This document shows, one piece after another, positions 1 to 7,143 of a stretch of DNA of 64,000 nt. The notes under the pieces are model-generated. The model made no database searches and was not told the origin of the DNA. It saw only the letters and a program-made list of their open reading frames with translations. This DNA comes from Evansella alkalicola (GTDB taxonomy: Bacteria > Bacillota > Bacilli > Bacillales > Salisediminibacteriaceae). A program made the position numbers and the translations under genes. Where the stretch lies: assembly GCF_019042735.1 (NCBI RefSeq), contig NZ_JAHQCR010000023.1, forward strand, positions 1-64,000, in the 5' to 3' direction. Positions within the stretch are counted from its first letter, which is position 1. Every line of letters begins with the position of its first letter.

Positions 1-300
1 ATCCCGCAGGAACGAGCATAAACATCACGAGTATGCTGCGAGTTGTCTCGACGGATACACTACGAAGCATTTGCTCGTAGAGGAAGAGACAGGTGTACCT
101 TCCACAAAAAATCAAAAGTGTTAAATATCAACATTATTCTTTAACAGAGCTTTTTAAAAAGAAGTAGAATTTATTCCGTTTGTCCCGTTTATGTTTGATC
201 TTTGGACTTTTTCCATCATTACTTCTGTAGTGATTTTTCCCGTTTTGTTTTATGATGAAAGATGATTATTATGTTGAATGATAAAAGGGGATGGGGCGCT
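1..300. other. Non-coding upstream region
   Basis: No convincing gene lies here. The first ~110 bases are more GC-rich than the rest and begin with ATCCCGCAGGAACGAGCA, which resembles the right half of the dispersed element near 43.45 kb (which reads GATCCCACAGGAGTCTCATGG), so this may be the edge of another copy cut by the window. The remainder is AT-rich leader for the response regulator gene. An upstream in-frame start at 262 exists but lacks the good ribosome site seen before 301. Confidence 0.35.
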
Positions 301-993
301 ATGTCTAAAGAGAAAATCCTTATTATTGAAGATGATGAAAAAATAGCGAGAGTAGTTCGCTTAGAATTAGAGTACGAAGGGTATTCAGTCGAAATGTCAC
401 ATGATGGACTGAATGGGTTAAAGCTTGCGAAAGAAAAGGACTGGGATCTCATACTACTTGATATCATGATTCCAGAGCTAAATGGCATGGAGGTACTACG
501 TCGCATACGTTCTTCAGATGAATTAACTCCAATCATACTTTTATCAGCAAGAGATTCTATCGTTGATAAGGTAGCGGGCCTTGATCTAGGAGCAAATGAC
601 TATATTACGAAGCCGTATCAAATTGAAGAACTATTGGCGCGAATTCGTTCTTGCATAAGAATTAAAAGGTCTCAAGTTCCTGTAGTTACTGCACTCCAGG
701 TGTCCGATCTGATAGTTGATGAGGCTTTACGTACTGTAATGAGAGGAACGAAGGAAATTGAGTTAACAAAGAGGGAATATGATCTTCTCGTCTACTTGTT
801 AAAAAATAAAAATCAAGTTTTACAAAGGGAACAAATTCTTGAATCAGTTTGGGGTTATGATTACATGGGAGAAACGAATGTGGTAGATGTATATATTCGT
901 TATCTTCGTAAGAAAATTGACGACGGTTTTCGAGATCCATTAATACTCACCATTAGGGGAGTGGGGTATATTCTGAAGGAGCCTTCTCAATGA
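301..993 (+). CDS. OmpR-family response regulator
   Basis: A 230-residue cytoplasmic DNA-binding response regulator. The receiver domain (about 4-115) has the acidic pair D11/D12, the phosphoacceptor D54 in LLDIMIP, S82 and K104 in TKPY. The C-terminal winged helix (about 130-226) carries the LTKREYDLLVYL and RYLRKKI signatures of OmpR/PhoB regulators. Start 301 was chosen because AAAAGGGGATGGGG precedes it; 262 would add 13 uncharacteristic residues. It overlaps the kinase gene by 4 bases (ATGA), so the two are translationally coupled. Its likely target is the PepSY gene just downstream, which has two OmpR-style direct repeats in its promoter; that link is inference. Confidence 0.95.
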   Translation: MSKEKILIIEDDEKIARVVRLELEYEGYSVEMSHDGLNGLKLAKEKDWDLILLDIMIPELNGMEVLRRIRSSDELTPIILLSARDSIVDKVAGLDLGANDYITKPYQIEELLARIRSCIRIKRSQVPVVTALQVSDLIVDEALRTVMRGTKEIELTKREYDLLVYLLKNKNQVLQREQILESVWGYDYMGETNVVDVYIRYLRKKIDDGFRDPLILTIRGVGYILKEPSQ

Positions 994-2351
994 AAATTAG
1001 AACAAAGATACAGTTATTTTCAATAGTATGGCTGCTAGTTATTATAATTATCATTAACACTTCTATCTACTTCGCCTTTTCTAATTTGCTAATAGAAAAT
1101 GAATTAGAAGAGGTTGAGTCACAAGTGGCTAATATTGCAGCCTTTATGAGTACATCAGGGGAGTCGGATACTGCACCATCACGAATGCTCCGTCCATATG
1201 TTCCTTCCAGTGGAATGATCAGGATTATTTCAGAAAATAATGAGGCGACCACGGTTGTGACACAGCGCCCGGAATTATTTGAAGTAGCTGTCACTCACTA
1301 TTCAGGTCAAGAAAGAGAAATGCTAGAGCTTCCAAATGGTGAATGGATGGCGGTTGCATACTTTCCGTTAATATGGGAGGACGGATCGGTTGTTTCTTTG
1401 GAAGTGATGCGGAGCCTCCAACCTATTCAGGATACTCTTCATCTCTTGAGACTTGTCCTAGTCATTGCCTCTGTTTTGATTTTATTACCTGCTTTATTTG
1501 GTGGCGCTCTTTTAAGTAGATTAATCCTTCGTCCTATTCAGGCGATGGTAAAAACAATGATGGAAATCCAGCAAAAGGGGACACTCAAGAAAATTGATAT
1601 CGATGGACAAACGAAGGACGAACTTTATCATGTAGCAGGCACGTTTAACACAATGGTTGATCTGCTACGTGAAAACATGGAGAAAAAACAGCAATTTGTT
1701 CATGATGCTTCCCACGAGTTGAAAACACCACTGACGGTTATTGAAAGCAATGCAAATATGCTGAAGCGTTGGGGTGCTAAAAATCCTGAAATTCTTGAAG
1801 AGTCCATTGATGCAATTCATTCTGAAGCTAAACGAATGAAAGAATTGACAGGGCAAATGCTTGCCCTTGCAGACGACTATTCAACGAAATCACTAGCTTT
1901 TGAAAAAGTAGATTTGATTAAGCTCATTGAGGAAACCTCTACCATGATGGAAAAAACGTATCACCGACAAATCCAAGTGAACTTAGATGTACCTTCTACT
2001 AAGCTATTTGTGTTAGGTGAGGAAAAAAAACTGCAGCAGGTGTTAGTTATTTTATTAGATAATGCAATTAAATATAGTAAAGATAACATCTTGCTACACC
2101 TTGGTATAGATGGAGAGAATGTATTTTTTACAATAAAAGATCATGGCATTGGAATTCCCGCGGAACAGCTGGATAAAGTGTTTGATCGATTCTATAGGGT
2201 GGACAGTGTAAGGAGTAGAAAGACGGGTGGAACAGGGCTAGGCTTGGCCATTGCGAAAACAATAGTCGATTCTCATCTTGGTGAGATTGATGTGGAGAGT
2301 GAAGAAGATGTTGGGACAACATTTATAGTGAGCCTTCCGAAGCATCATTAA
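990..2351 (+). CDS. Sensor histidine kinase (HAMP, HisKA, HATPase)
   Basis: A 453-residue membrane kinase that should phosphorylate the regulator encoded just upstream. It has TM1 at about 9-30, an extracytoplasmic sensor region of roughly 120 residues, TM2 at about 153-173, HAMP to about 230, and a HisKA domain with phosphoacceptor H242 in HDASHELKTPLT. The ATP domain shows the N box (LLDNAIKYS, N358), G1 (DHGIGIP) and G2 (GGTGLGLA). All catalytic motifs are intact. The sensor domain has no motif I recognise, so the signal is unknown. Envelope-stress kinases with an adjacent PepSY protein are common in Bacillaceae. Confidence 0.95.
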   Translation: MKIRTKIQLFSIVWLLVIIIIINTSIYFAFSNLLIENELEEVESQVANIAAFMSTSGESDTAPSRMLRPYVPSSGMIRIISENNEATTVVTQRPELFEVAVTHYSGQEREMLELPNGEWMAVAYFPLIWEDGSVVSLEVMRSLQPIQDTLHLLRLVLVIASVLILLPALFGGALLSRLILRPIQAMVKTMMEIQQKGTLKKIDIDGQTKDELYHVAGTFNTMVDLLRENMEKKQQFVHDASHELKTPLTVIESNANMLKRWGAKNPEILEESIDAIHSEAKRMKELTGQMLALADDYSTKSLAFEKVDLIKLIEETSTMMEKTYHRQIQVNLDVPSTKLFVLGEEKKLQQVLVILLDNAIKYSKDNILLHLGIDGENVFFTIKDHGIGIPAEQLDKVFDRFYRVDSVRSRKTGGTGLGLAIAKTIVDSHLGEIDVESEEDVGTTFIVSLPKHH

Positions 2352-2367
2352 TGAAAATTCATTGTTT

Positions 2368-2422
2368 TCTCATCAAATTTTAATCTTCCTCTCAAAAACC
2401 TTTAATTAATGTGTTCTACACT
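2368..2422 (+). promoter_or_regulatory. Putative response-regulator operator and promoter of PepSY gene
   Basis: Two 17-base direct repeats, TCTCATCAAATTTTAAT (2368-2384) and TCTCAAAAACCTTTAAT (2390-2406), match at 13 of 17 positions and start 22 bases apart, two helical turns. They sit just upstream of a -10-like TACACT (2417-2422) that has no recognisable -35 box. This is the layout expected of a promoter activated by an OmpR/PhoB-type regulator. The link to the regulator at 301-993 is inferred from proximity. Confidence 0.5.
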
Positions 2423-2456
2423 GTTTATGAACACAATAGAAGGGAGTTAATTAAAA

Positions 2457-3398
2457 ATGAAAAAAACTTGGCTTGCAGTACTCGTAGGTTCCATTCTCAT
2501 TGCTGTTTTCGGGTTTGGATTTAATCAAATATTTGCAGATCCGGAAAATGATCCACTTTCCACTCAGGAGGTCATGGAAATAATCAGTGATAGCTACAAT
2601 GGTGAGGTGGAGAATCTTGAGCTTGAGTATGTGGATGGTCGAATGGTTTATATAGGTTTTATGAAAACATCTCAAGGTGAATATGAAGTGATGGTAGATG
2701 CGAAGAGCGGTGCGATACTAGATGTGAAAGCTCTTCAAACGGAGGTAGCATCAGATAAAGAAGATGTAAATACTAATAGCGATCGAGTGGACGATGATAA
2801 TGGGGGAGAGACGGCGGATCTTCGTGATATCAATGATGATTCTAACGATGATATGACCTCTGATAAGTCTACTAACAAGGTTTCTGATAAAGATGATAAA
2901 ACGAATACGAGTGATGATAATACGAGATCAGCAACTGTAAACTCTTCTACTAGCAAAGATGACAAGGGATCAAATAGTAAATACATTGGAATAGCAAGAG
3001 CGAAGGAGATTGCCCTTGAACAAATTGATGGTGTAATCAAGGAAATTGAACTTGATTCAGATGATGGCATTGTCTATTACGAAATAGAGATGAAAACAGC
3101 ACAAGGGGAGGCTGAATTGGAAATTCACGCAATTTCTGGTGAAGTATTATCGTTTTCAGTAGATAGTAAAAAGCGCTCAAGCAAGAGTAATGTGTTGGAT
3201 CTTTCTTCCCTTATAGGCATCGTGGAAGCAAAACGAATTGCCCTAGACAAGGTTGAAGGAACTGTGAAAGAGATTGAATTGGAAAAAGATGATGGTAGAA
3301 TTTACTATGATATTGAAATAAAAACTTCCAAAGGAGAAGTGGAAATTGAGATAGATGCTAGAACTGGTGAGATTATATCAATTGAATATGATGACTAA
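2457..3398 (+). CDS. Exported triple PepSY-domain protein
   Basis: A 313-residue protein with an N-terminal signal or anchor helix (about 5-26, ending near FADPEN). PepSY repeats are visible at about 34-90, 176-232 and 251-308, each with the pattern ..A..IAL..v.G.v.eiELe.ddG.vyYeiE...G..e.eiha.tGei... Repeats 2 and 3 are closely similar, suggesting recent duplication. Between repeats 1 and 2 lies a ~75-residue acidic, Asp/Ser/Thr/Asn-rich linker (about 98-172). PepSY domains are thought to inhibit or modulate extracytoplasmic peptidases. The ribosome site GAAGGGAG is good. Its location after a two-component pair suggests it is an output or feedback element of that system. Confidence 0.88.
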   Translation: MKKTWLAVLVGSILIAVFGFGFNQIFADPENDPLSTQEVMEIISDSYNGEVENLELEYVDGRMVYIGFMKTSQGEYEVMVDAKSGAILDVKALQTEVASDKEDVNTNSDRVDDDNGGETADLRDINDDSNDDMTSDKSTNKVSDKDDKTNTSDDNTRSATVNSSTSKDDKGSNSKYIGIARAKEIALEQIDGVIKEIELDSDDGIVYYEIEMKTAQGEAELEIHAISGEVLSFSVDSKKRSSKSNVLDLSSLIGIVEAKRIALDKVEGTVKEIELEKDDGRIYYDIEIKTSKGEVEIEIDARTGEIISIEYDD

Positions 3399-3408
3399 AA
3401 AATGAGGG

Positions 3409-3447
3409 AGTGGGTTGCTTTGCGTGATGGGAGCACCCACTTTTTTT
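3409..3447 (+). terminator. Rho-independent terminator after PepSY gene
   Basis: Stem AGTGGGT..ACCCACT around a loop of about 20 bases, followed by seven T. Confidence 0.8.
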
Positions 3448-3479
3448 CGATACTGTGTGACTAATCCACCTTGGAAAGA

Positions 3480-3524
3480 GAATGGACTGTGACGATCACC
3501 AACCCTAGATTAGTATTTTCACGG
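3480..3524 (-). repeat. Partial copy of dispersed repeat family A
   Basis: GAATGGACTGTGACGATCACC and the following TAGTATTTTCACGG read on the minus strand as CCGTGAAAATACTA...GTTGGTGATCGTCACAGTCCATTC. This matches the left end of the elements at 43.39 kb and 43.58 kb and the partial copy at 58371-58417. No coding capacity. Confidence 0.65.
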
Positions 3525-3700
3525 GAGACTTCGAAATAAAAGTTTGCTTTTAATTTAGATAAATGGTAAGGTTAATAAGAATTATTTTTGTTCGAGTTTG
3601 CAAGGAAGAAAATAAGTTTTAATTTTTCGCCTTTGATATCTCAGTGAGCAATTATAGTATTAAAACGTGGAAAATGATTCCACACCAGGAGGAAAAAGAT
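3525..3700 (+). promoter_or_regulatory. Leader region of cold-shock gene
   Basis: AT-rich region with a run of purine-rich sequence ending in a strong ribosome site (CCAGGAGGAAAAAGAT). Cold-shock mRNAs usually carry long structured 5' leaders that are refolded at low temperature, and this spacing would fit. No specific cold-box sequence could be assigned with confidence. Confidence 0.3.
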
Positions 3701-3901
3701 ATGCAACAAGGTACAGTAAAATGGTTTAACTCAGAAAAAGGTTTCGGTTTCATCGAAGTTGAAGGTGGAGATGACGTATTCGTACATTTCTCAGCTATCC
3801 AAGGCGAAGGATTCAAAACTTTAGATGAAGGTCAAGCTGTAACATTTGAAGTAGAGCAAGGTCAACGTGGACCTCAAGCTGTTAATGTTAACAAAGCATA
3901 A
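3701..3901 (+). CDS. cspB: Cold-shock protein (CspA/CspB family)
   Basis: A 66-residue single OB-fold RNA chaperone. It starts MQQGTVKWFNSEKGFGFIE and contains RNP1 (KGFGFIE) and RNP2 (VFVHFSAI), the aromatic nucleic-acid-binding face. Length matches the family exactly when the ATG at 3701 is used, which follows AGGAGG by 8 bases; a GTG at 3644 would add 19 unrelated residues. It is monocistronic, between a repeat-bearing leader and a strong terminator. Whether it is the B, C or D paralogue cannot be decided from the window. Confidence 0.93.
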   Translation: MQQGTVKWFNSEKGFGFIEVEGGDDVFVHFSAIQGEGFKTLDEGQAVTFEVEQGQRGPQAVNVNKA

Positions 3902-3912
3902 TTGACTTTATA

Positions 3913-3965
3913 AAAAGGGTGTCCCAAAGGTCATTACGATGACTTTAAGGGTACACCCTTTTTTA
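3913..3965 (+). terminator. Terminator of cold-shock gene, shared repeat type
   Basis: AAAGGGTGT..ACACCCTTT stem enclosing a second arm GGTCAT..ATGACT and followed by T-rich sequence. Its core (GTCCCAAAGGTCAT / ATGACTTTAAGGG) is nearly the same as the terminator at 20630-20686, so the two belong to one dispersed terminator family. Confidence 0.85.
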
Positions 3966-3989
3966 TTTTGTATTATATGATAGAAAAAA

Positions 3990-4036
3990 GCTGGCAATTT
4001 AAGTATGGTCAAGGAGACCAGCCCGAAATTGCCAGC
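3990..4036. other. Nested hairpin of unknown role
   Basis: An 11-bp perfect outer stem (GCTGGCAATTT at 3990-4000, AAATTGCCAGC at 4026-4036) encloses a second small hairpin (TGGTC at 4006-4010, GACCA at 4016-4020). It lies after the csp terminator and before the preQ1 riboswitch. Neither strand has an adjoining T-run of normal terminator strength. It could be a structured RNA, a protein site or a small repeat. Confidence 0.5.
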
Positions 4037-4235
4037 ACAAAATGGTACAAGTGTTAAATGGTTATTGCAAGCATACCACACTAACCATTGATTACCTAAT
4101 AAAATTTTAAATTAGTTTTTTTATGTACATAATATAAGTTCAATTATTTGATCGTTATGACACTGCTTTGCTGTAGGAGTCGCCATTCCATGTTATAATA
4201 AATCATTGTGAGGAATATATATAATAAAACTAAAT

Positions 4236-4270
4236 AAGAGGTTCTAGCTTAACCCTCTATAAAAAACTAA
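4236..4270 (+). ncRNA. PreQ1-I riboswitch aptamer
   Basis: AGAGGTTCTAGCTTAACCCTC followed by TATAAAAAACTAA matches the small class I preQ1 aptamer: the stem GAGGG/CCCTC-type helix, the conserved TTCTAGC loop and the A-rich tail ending in CTAA that forms the pseudoknot. Preceding queC, it would sense the queuosine precursor preQ1 (7-aminomethyl-7-deazaguanine) and reduce expression of the pathway. Confidence 0.93.
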
Positions 4271-4283
4271 GGAACTATATTTT

Positions 4284-4316
4284 AGTGCCATATCCTTAGG
4301 GGGATGGCATTTTTTC
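4284..4316 (+). terminator. Riboswitch-controlled terminator
   Basis: TAGTGCCAT..ATGGCA stem closing over CCTTAGGGGG, followed by six T. The CCTTAGG portion and the aptamer tail lie within 30 bases, so ligand-dependent folding can choose between read-through and termination ahead of queC. Confidence 0.75.
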
Positions 4317-4339
4317 ATATAAAAAGGAGTAGATAATCT

Positions 4340-4993
4340 ATGAAATCTGAAAAAGCAATTGTTGTTTTTAGTGGTGGCCAAGACAGTACGACATGTCTCT
4401 TCTGGGCACTCGAAAACTTTAAGGAAGTAGAAACAGTAACGTTCAATTATAACCAACGGCATAAGTTAGAAATTGATGTTGCAGAAAGCATTGCAAAGGA
4501 ATTAAATGTGAAGCACACAGTACTTGATATGTCCCTCATTAATCAACTAGCACCAAGTGCATTAACTAGGGATGATATTGAAATTGAAGAGAAGGACGGA
4601 GAATTACCTTCTACGTTTGTGGAGGGACGTAACTTGCTATTTCTATCCTTCGCTGCAGTTTTAGCAAAACAAGCAGGTGCGAGGCACATTATCACTGGGG
4701 TTTGTGAAACGGACTTTAGTGGTTATCCAGATTGCAGAGATGTTTTTATTAAATCCCTAAATGTTACCCTCAATTTAGCGATGGATCATCAATTTGTGAT
4801 ACATACGCCATTGATGTGGCTTGATAAAGGGGAAACATGGGAAATGGCAGATGAGCTTGGTGCCCTTACATTTATACGGGAGAAAACGCTGACTTGCTAC
4901 AACGGCGTAATTGCTAATGGGTGTGGAGAATGTCCTGCTTGTGTTTTAAGAAAAAAAGGGTTGGAAACATACCTACAAAGAAAGGGAGACTGA
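4340..4993 (+). CDS. queC: 7-cyano-7-deazaguanine synthase QueC
   Basis: A 217-residue cytoplasmic enzyme that converts 7-carboxy-7-deazaguanine, ammonia and ATP to preQ0 in queuosine biosynthesis. The ATP PP-loop SGGQDSTT is at residues 11-18. The C-terminal zinc cluster has four cysteines in the segment CYNGVIANGCGECPAC. ATG 4340 follows AAAAAGGAG at good spacing. It leads the queC-queD-queE operon under the preQ1 riboswitch, only 4 bases before queD. Confidence 0.96.
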   Translation: MKSEKAIVVFSGGQDSTTCLFWALENFKEVETVTFNYNQRHKLEIDVAESIAKELNVKHTVLDMSLINQLAPSALTRDDIEIEEKDGELPSTFVEGRNLLFLSFAAVLAKQAGARHIITGVCETDFSGYPDCRDVFIKSLNVTLNLAMDHQFVIHTPLMWLDKGETWEMADELGALTFIREKTLTCYNGVIANGCGECPACVLRKKGLETYLQRKGD

Positions 4994-4997
4994 CAAC

Positions 4998-5480
4998 ATG
5001 TTTGGCTTTAGGGTTGTAGAAAAGCTCCAGAAGTTAGGTACTGACATAAAAAAGGAACAATTGAAATATCACTCAAAAAGGGTGTTAGTCAGCAAGGAAT
5101 TTACGTTTGACGCTGCACATCATCTCCATAGTTACGAGGGAAAATGTAAGAACTTGCATGGCCATACCTATAAGGTGGTATTCGGTATCAGTGGCTTTGT
5201 AGATGAAATAGGATTAATGATAGATTTTGGTGAGATAAAAGACATATGGAAGAATGACATTGAGGTTTTCCTCGATCACCGCTATATCAATGAAATGCTC
5301 CCGCCAATGAATACGACTGCAGAAAATATGGTTGTTTGGATCTATGAAAAAATGGAAGAGTCCCTGAACAATCGCAAGCAGCTTTCTATTGAACAAGGGG
5401 CAAGGGTGGAGTTTGTGAGATTATATGAGACCCCGACAAGCTTTGCAGAAGTGAGACGGGAGTGGATGAACGGTGAGTAA
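4998..5480 (+). CDS. queD: 6-carboxy-tetrahydropterin synthase QueD
   Basis: A 160-residue enzyme forming 6-carboxy-5,6,7,8-tetrahydropterin from dihydroneopterin triphosphate, the first committed step to 7-deazaguanines. The zinc ligands are H41 (FDAAHH), H54 and H56 (LHGHTY), with catalytic Cys50 in GKCKNLHGH. The N-terminal ~28 residues before the core are shared with Bacillus QueD, supporting the start at 4998. The gene overlaps queE by 8 bases, indicating coupled translation. Confidence 0.95.
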   Translation: MFGFRVVEKLQKLGTDIKKEQLKYHSKRVLVSKEFTFDAAHHLHSYEGKCKNLHGHTYKVVFGISGFVDEIGLMIDFGEIKDIWKNDIEVFLDHRYINEMLPPMNTTAENMVVWIYEKMEESLNNRKQLSIEQGARVEFVRLYETPTSFAEVRREWMNGE

Positions 5481-6198
5481 ACCAATACCAGTGTTAGAAA
5501 TTTTCGGACCGACCATTCAAGGAGAAGGAATGGTGATCGGCCGGAAAACAATGTTTGTACGGACAGCAGGGTGCGATTATTCCTGTGATTGGTGTGATTC
5601 TGCCTTTACTTGGGACGGGACGGGAAAACCTGATTTAATGTCTGCGGAAAAAATATGGTCCGTTCTCAGTGACATTGGAGAAGATCACTTCTCTCATGTG
5701 ACAATTTCAGGGGGGAATCCAGCCCTTTTACCACAGCTCTCAAATCTCATTCAAATTTTAAAAGATAATAGAATCAGAATCGGAGTGGAAACACAAGGGA
5801 GCAGGTGGCAGGATTGGCTTCTTCATGTAGATGATTTAACTATTTCCCCAAAACCTCCTAGTTCTAAAATGAATACGGATTTAGACGTTCTCGATCAGAT
5901 CATAGGAAATTTAGTTGATGGGGGACGTTTGAAAAACATAAGTTTAAAGATTGTAATATTTGATGAAGAAGATTTGGAATATGCGAAACAAGTTCATCAA
6001 AGATACTCAAAGGTGAATTTATATTTGCAAGTGGGTAATGATGATGTGACGACTGTGGAAGATGATGTTTTAACTCGTCATCTACTCCAACGATATGAGT
6101 GGTTGATCAATCAAGTAACAGCAAACTGTGATTGGAATGATGTGAGGGTATTACCACAACTACATACTTTAGTTTGGGGTAACAAGAGGGGAGTATAG
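5473..6198 (+). CDS. queE: 7-carboxy-7-deazaguanine synthase QueE
   Basis: A 241-residue radical-SAM enzyme that rearranges carboxy-tetrahydropterin to 7-carboxy-7-deazaguanine. The iron-sulfur motif is C34-x3-C38-x2-C41 (AGCDYSCDWC), preceded by the typical QGEG and GRKTMFVR segments. It starts at a GTG inside the queD end. In Bacillus subtilis queF normally follows; here no queF is present in the window, so preQ0 reduction must be encoded elsewhere or be missing. Confidence 0.95.
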   Translation: MSKPIPVLEIFGPTIQGEGMVIGRKTMFVRTAGCDYSCDWCDSAFTWDGTGKPDLMSAEKIWSVLSDIGEDHFSHVTISGGNPALLPQLSNLIQILKDNRIRIGVETQGSRWQDWLLHVDDLTISPKPPSSKMNTDLDVLDQIIGNLVDGGRLKNISLKIVIFDEEDLEYAKQVHQRYSKVNLYLQVGNDDVTTVEDDVLTRHLLQRYEWLINQVTANCDWNDVRVLPQLHTLVWGNKRGV

Positions 6199-6406
6199 GA
6201 TAGGAGTGAATTCTAAGCTTCTCATCCTCAAATGGTTTGAAATAGTCGAATAAGGGTCAATCATCGCCTACCATTATTATCTCAAATAATATGATTCACA
6301 GTTAGCCCATTTAACGTTTATAATAAAACTAGTTATATAAAGTAAAATCTAAATAACATCATAGATTATTTGCATTTATAGAAGTAGAAGAAATGGGGGG
6401 ATTTTC
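6199..6406. other. Intergenic, no recognised feature
   Basis: AT-rich DNA between queE and the zinc-ribbon gene. I see no clear terminator, repeat or small gene. The zinc-ribbon gene has its own ribosome site (AAATGGGGGG). Confidence 0.4.
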
Positions 6407-6604
6407 ATGGCATTGAGGCCGTGTCCAGAATGTGGACATAGCGTTTCGAACAAAGCAGAAAGCTGTCCCAATTGTGGTTATCCATTCATTGTAAAGCAAG
6501 ATTTCTCTGAACCAATATCAGAATATGAAGAAGGGTCAGGGCTTACATTTTGGGGAGTCGTGGGCGCAGTGATTGTCGCAGTGATCATACTATCTATCTT
6601 TTAA
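6407..6604 (+). CDS. Zinc-ribbon, single-TM small protein
   Basis: A 65-residue protein with an N-terminal zinc ribbon (C6, C9, C20, C23; RPCPECG and CPNCGYPF) and a C-terminal transmembrane helix (about 45-64), so the zinc module should face the cytoplasm. Such zinc_ribbon plus TM proteins are common in Firmicutes and their function is unknown. It overlaps or abuts the next reading frame, which also encodes a membrane protein, suggesting co-expression. Confidence 0.75.
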   Translation: MALRPCPECGHSVSNKAESCPNCGYPFIVKQDFSEPISEYEEGSGLTFWGVVGAVIVAVIILSIF

Positions 6605-6606
6605 AT

Positions 6607-6942
6607 TTGATACTTATTGGCGTTTCGGTATTTTTTTATGGGTTTAACAATATAATACTTAAAGACTTGTTCTCACACTTTTTCTTTCATTGGTATTTTA
6701 ATGATATCTTTGGAGGTGTGATGATAGTCGCGATCACGAATATATGTATATTAATGGGAAAACAATATAAGTTATATTTATATAATTTGAAGCGAATTTT
6801 ATTATTCACTTTAATCGTTGGGGTATTTTGGGAATATATCACCCCTCTATATTATTCCAGCAGTGTCTCTGATCCATGGGATGTTGTGGCCTATATGTTT
6901 GGTGGCGTTTTATATTGGATCGCATCGACAGTGAAAAAATAA
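6607..6942 (+). CDS. Small polytopic membrane protein, start uncertain
   Basis: The frame is open from about 6550 to 6942. It encodes four likely helices (for example LILIGVSVFFYG, GGVMIVAITNICILMG, ILLFTLIVGVFW, VAYMFGGVLYWIAS). The second half (FWEYITPLYYSSSVSDPWDVVAY) looks like the conserved Trp/Asp region of VanZ-like or similar small membrane proteins. No ATG is available near the N-terminus; TTG 6607 or TTG 6550 are possible but neither has a clear ribosome site. It may be translated by coupling with the preceding zinc-ribbon gene, or be a degraded remnant. Confidence 0.5.
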   Translation: MILIGVSVFFYGFNNIILKDLFSHFFFHWYFNDIFGGVMIVAITNICILMGKQYKLYLYNLKRILLFTLIVGVFWEYITPLYYSSSVSDPWDVVAYMFGGVLYWIASTVKK

Positions 6943-6975
6943 TACGATTGGATTTTGAGCAAAGAAATCTTTTTT

Positions 6976-7001
6976 AGGGATAACAATATAAGTTATCCCT
7001 A
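6976..7001. other. Short perfect hairpin
   Basis: AGGGATAAC..GTTATCCCT stem with a 7-base loop in the gap before the guanylate-kinase-like gene. A T-run precedes it on the plus strand but none follows, so it is a poor terminator in that direction. Role unclear. Confidence 0.4.
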
Positions 7002-7143
7002 TTGTTATCGTTACAATAAGCTGAATATTGAGAATTTTCTTATTTAATATATCTTTTTTGCAGGAATGTGACCTCGATATAGAGAAATAAATAAAAAGGG
7101 GTATGAAATAAGCGATCTTTTATTTTATGAGGGAGGGGTATAT

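Noticed and set aside
2735..3070. Minus-strand open frame inside the PepSY gene
   Set aside because: Antisense to an acidic low-complexity linker, Ser/Leu/Val composition, no ribosome site; a mirror of the real gene.
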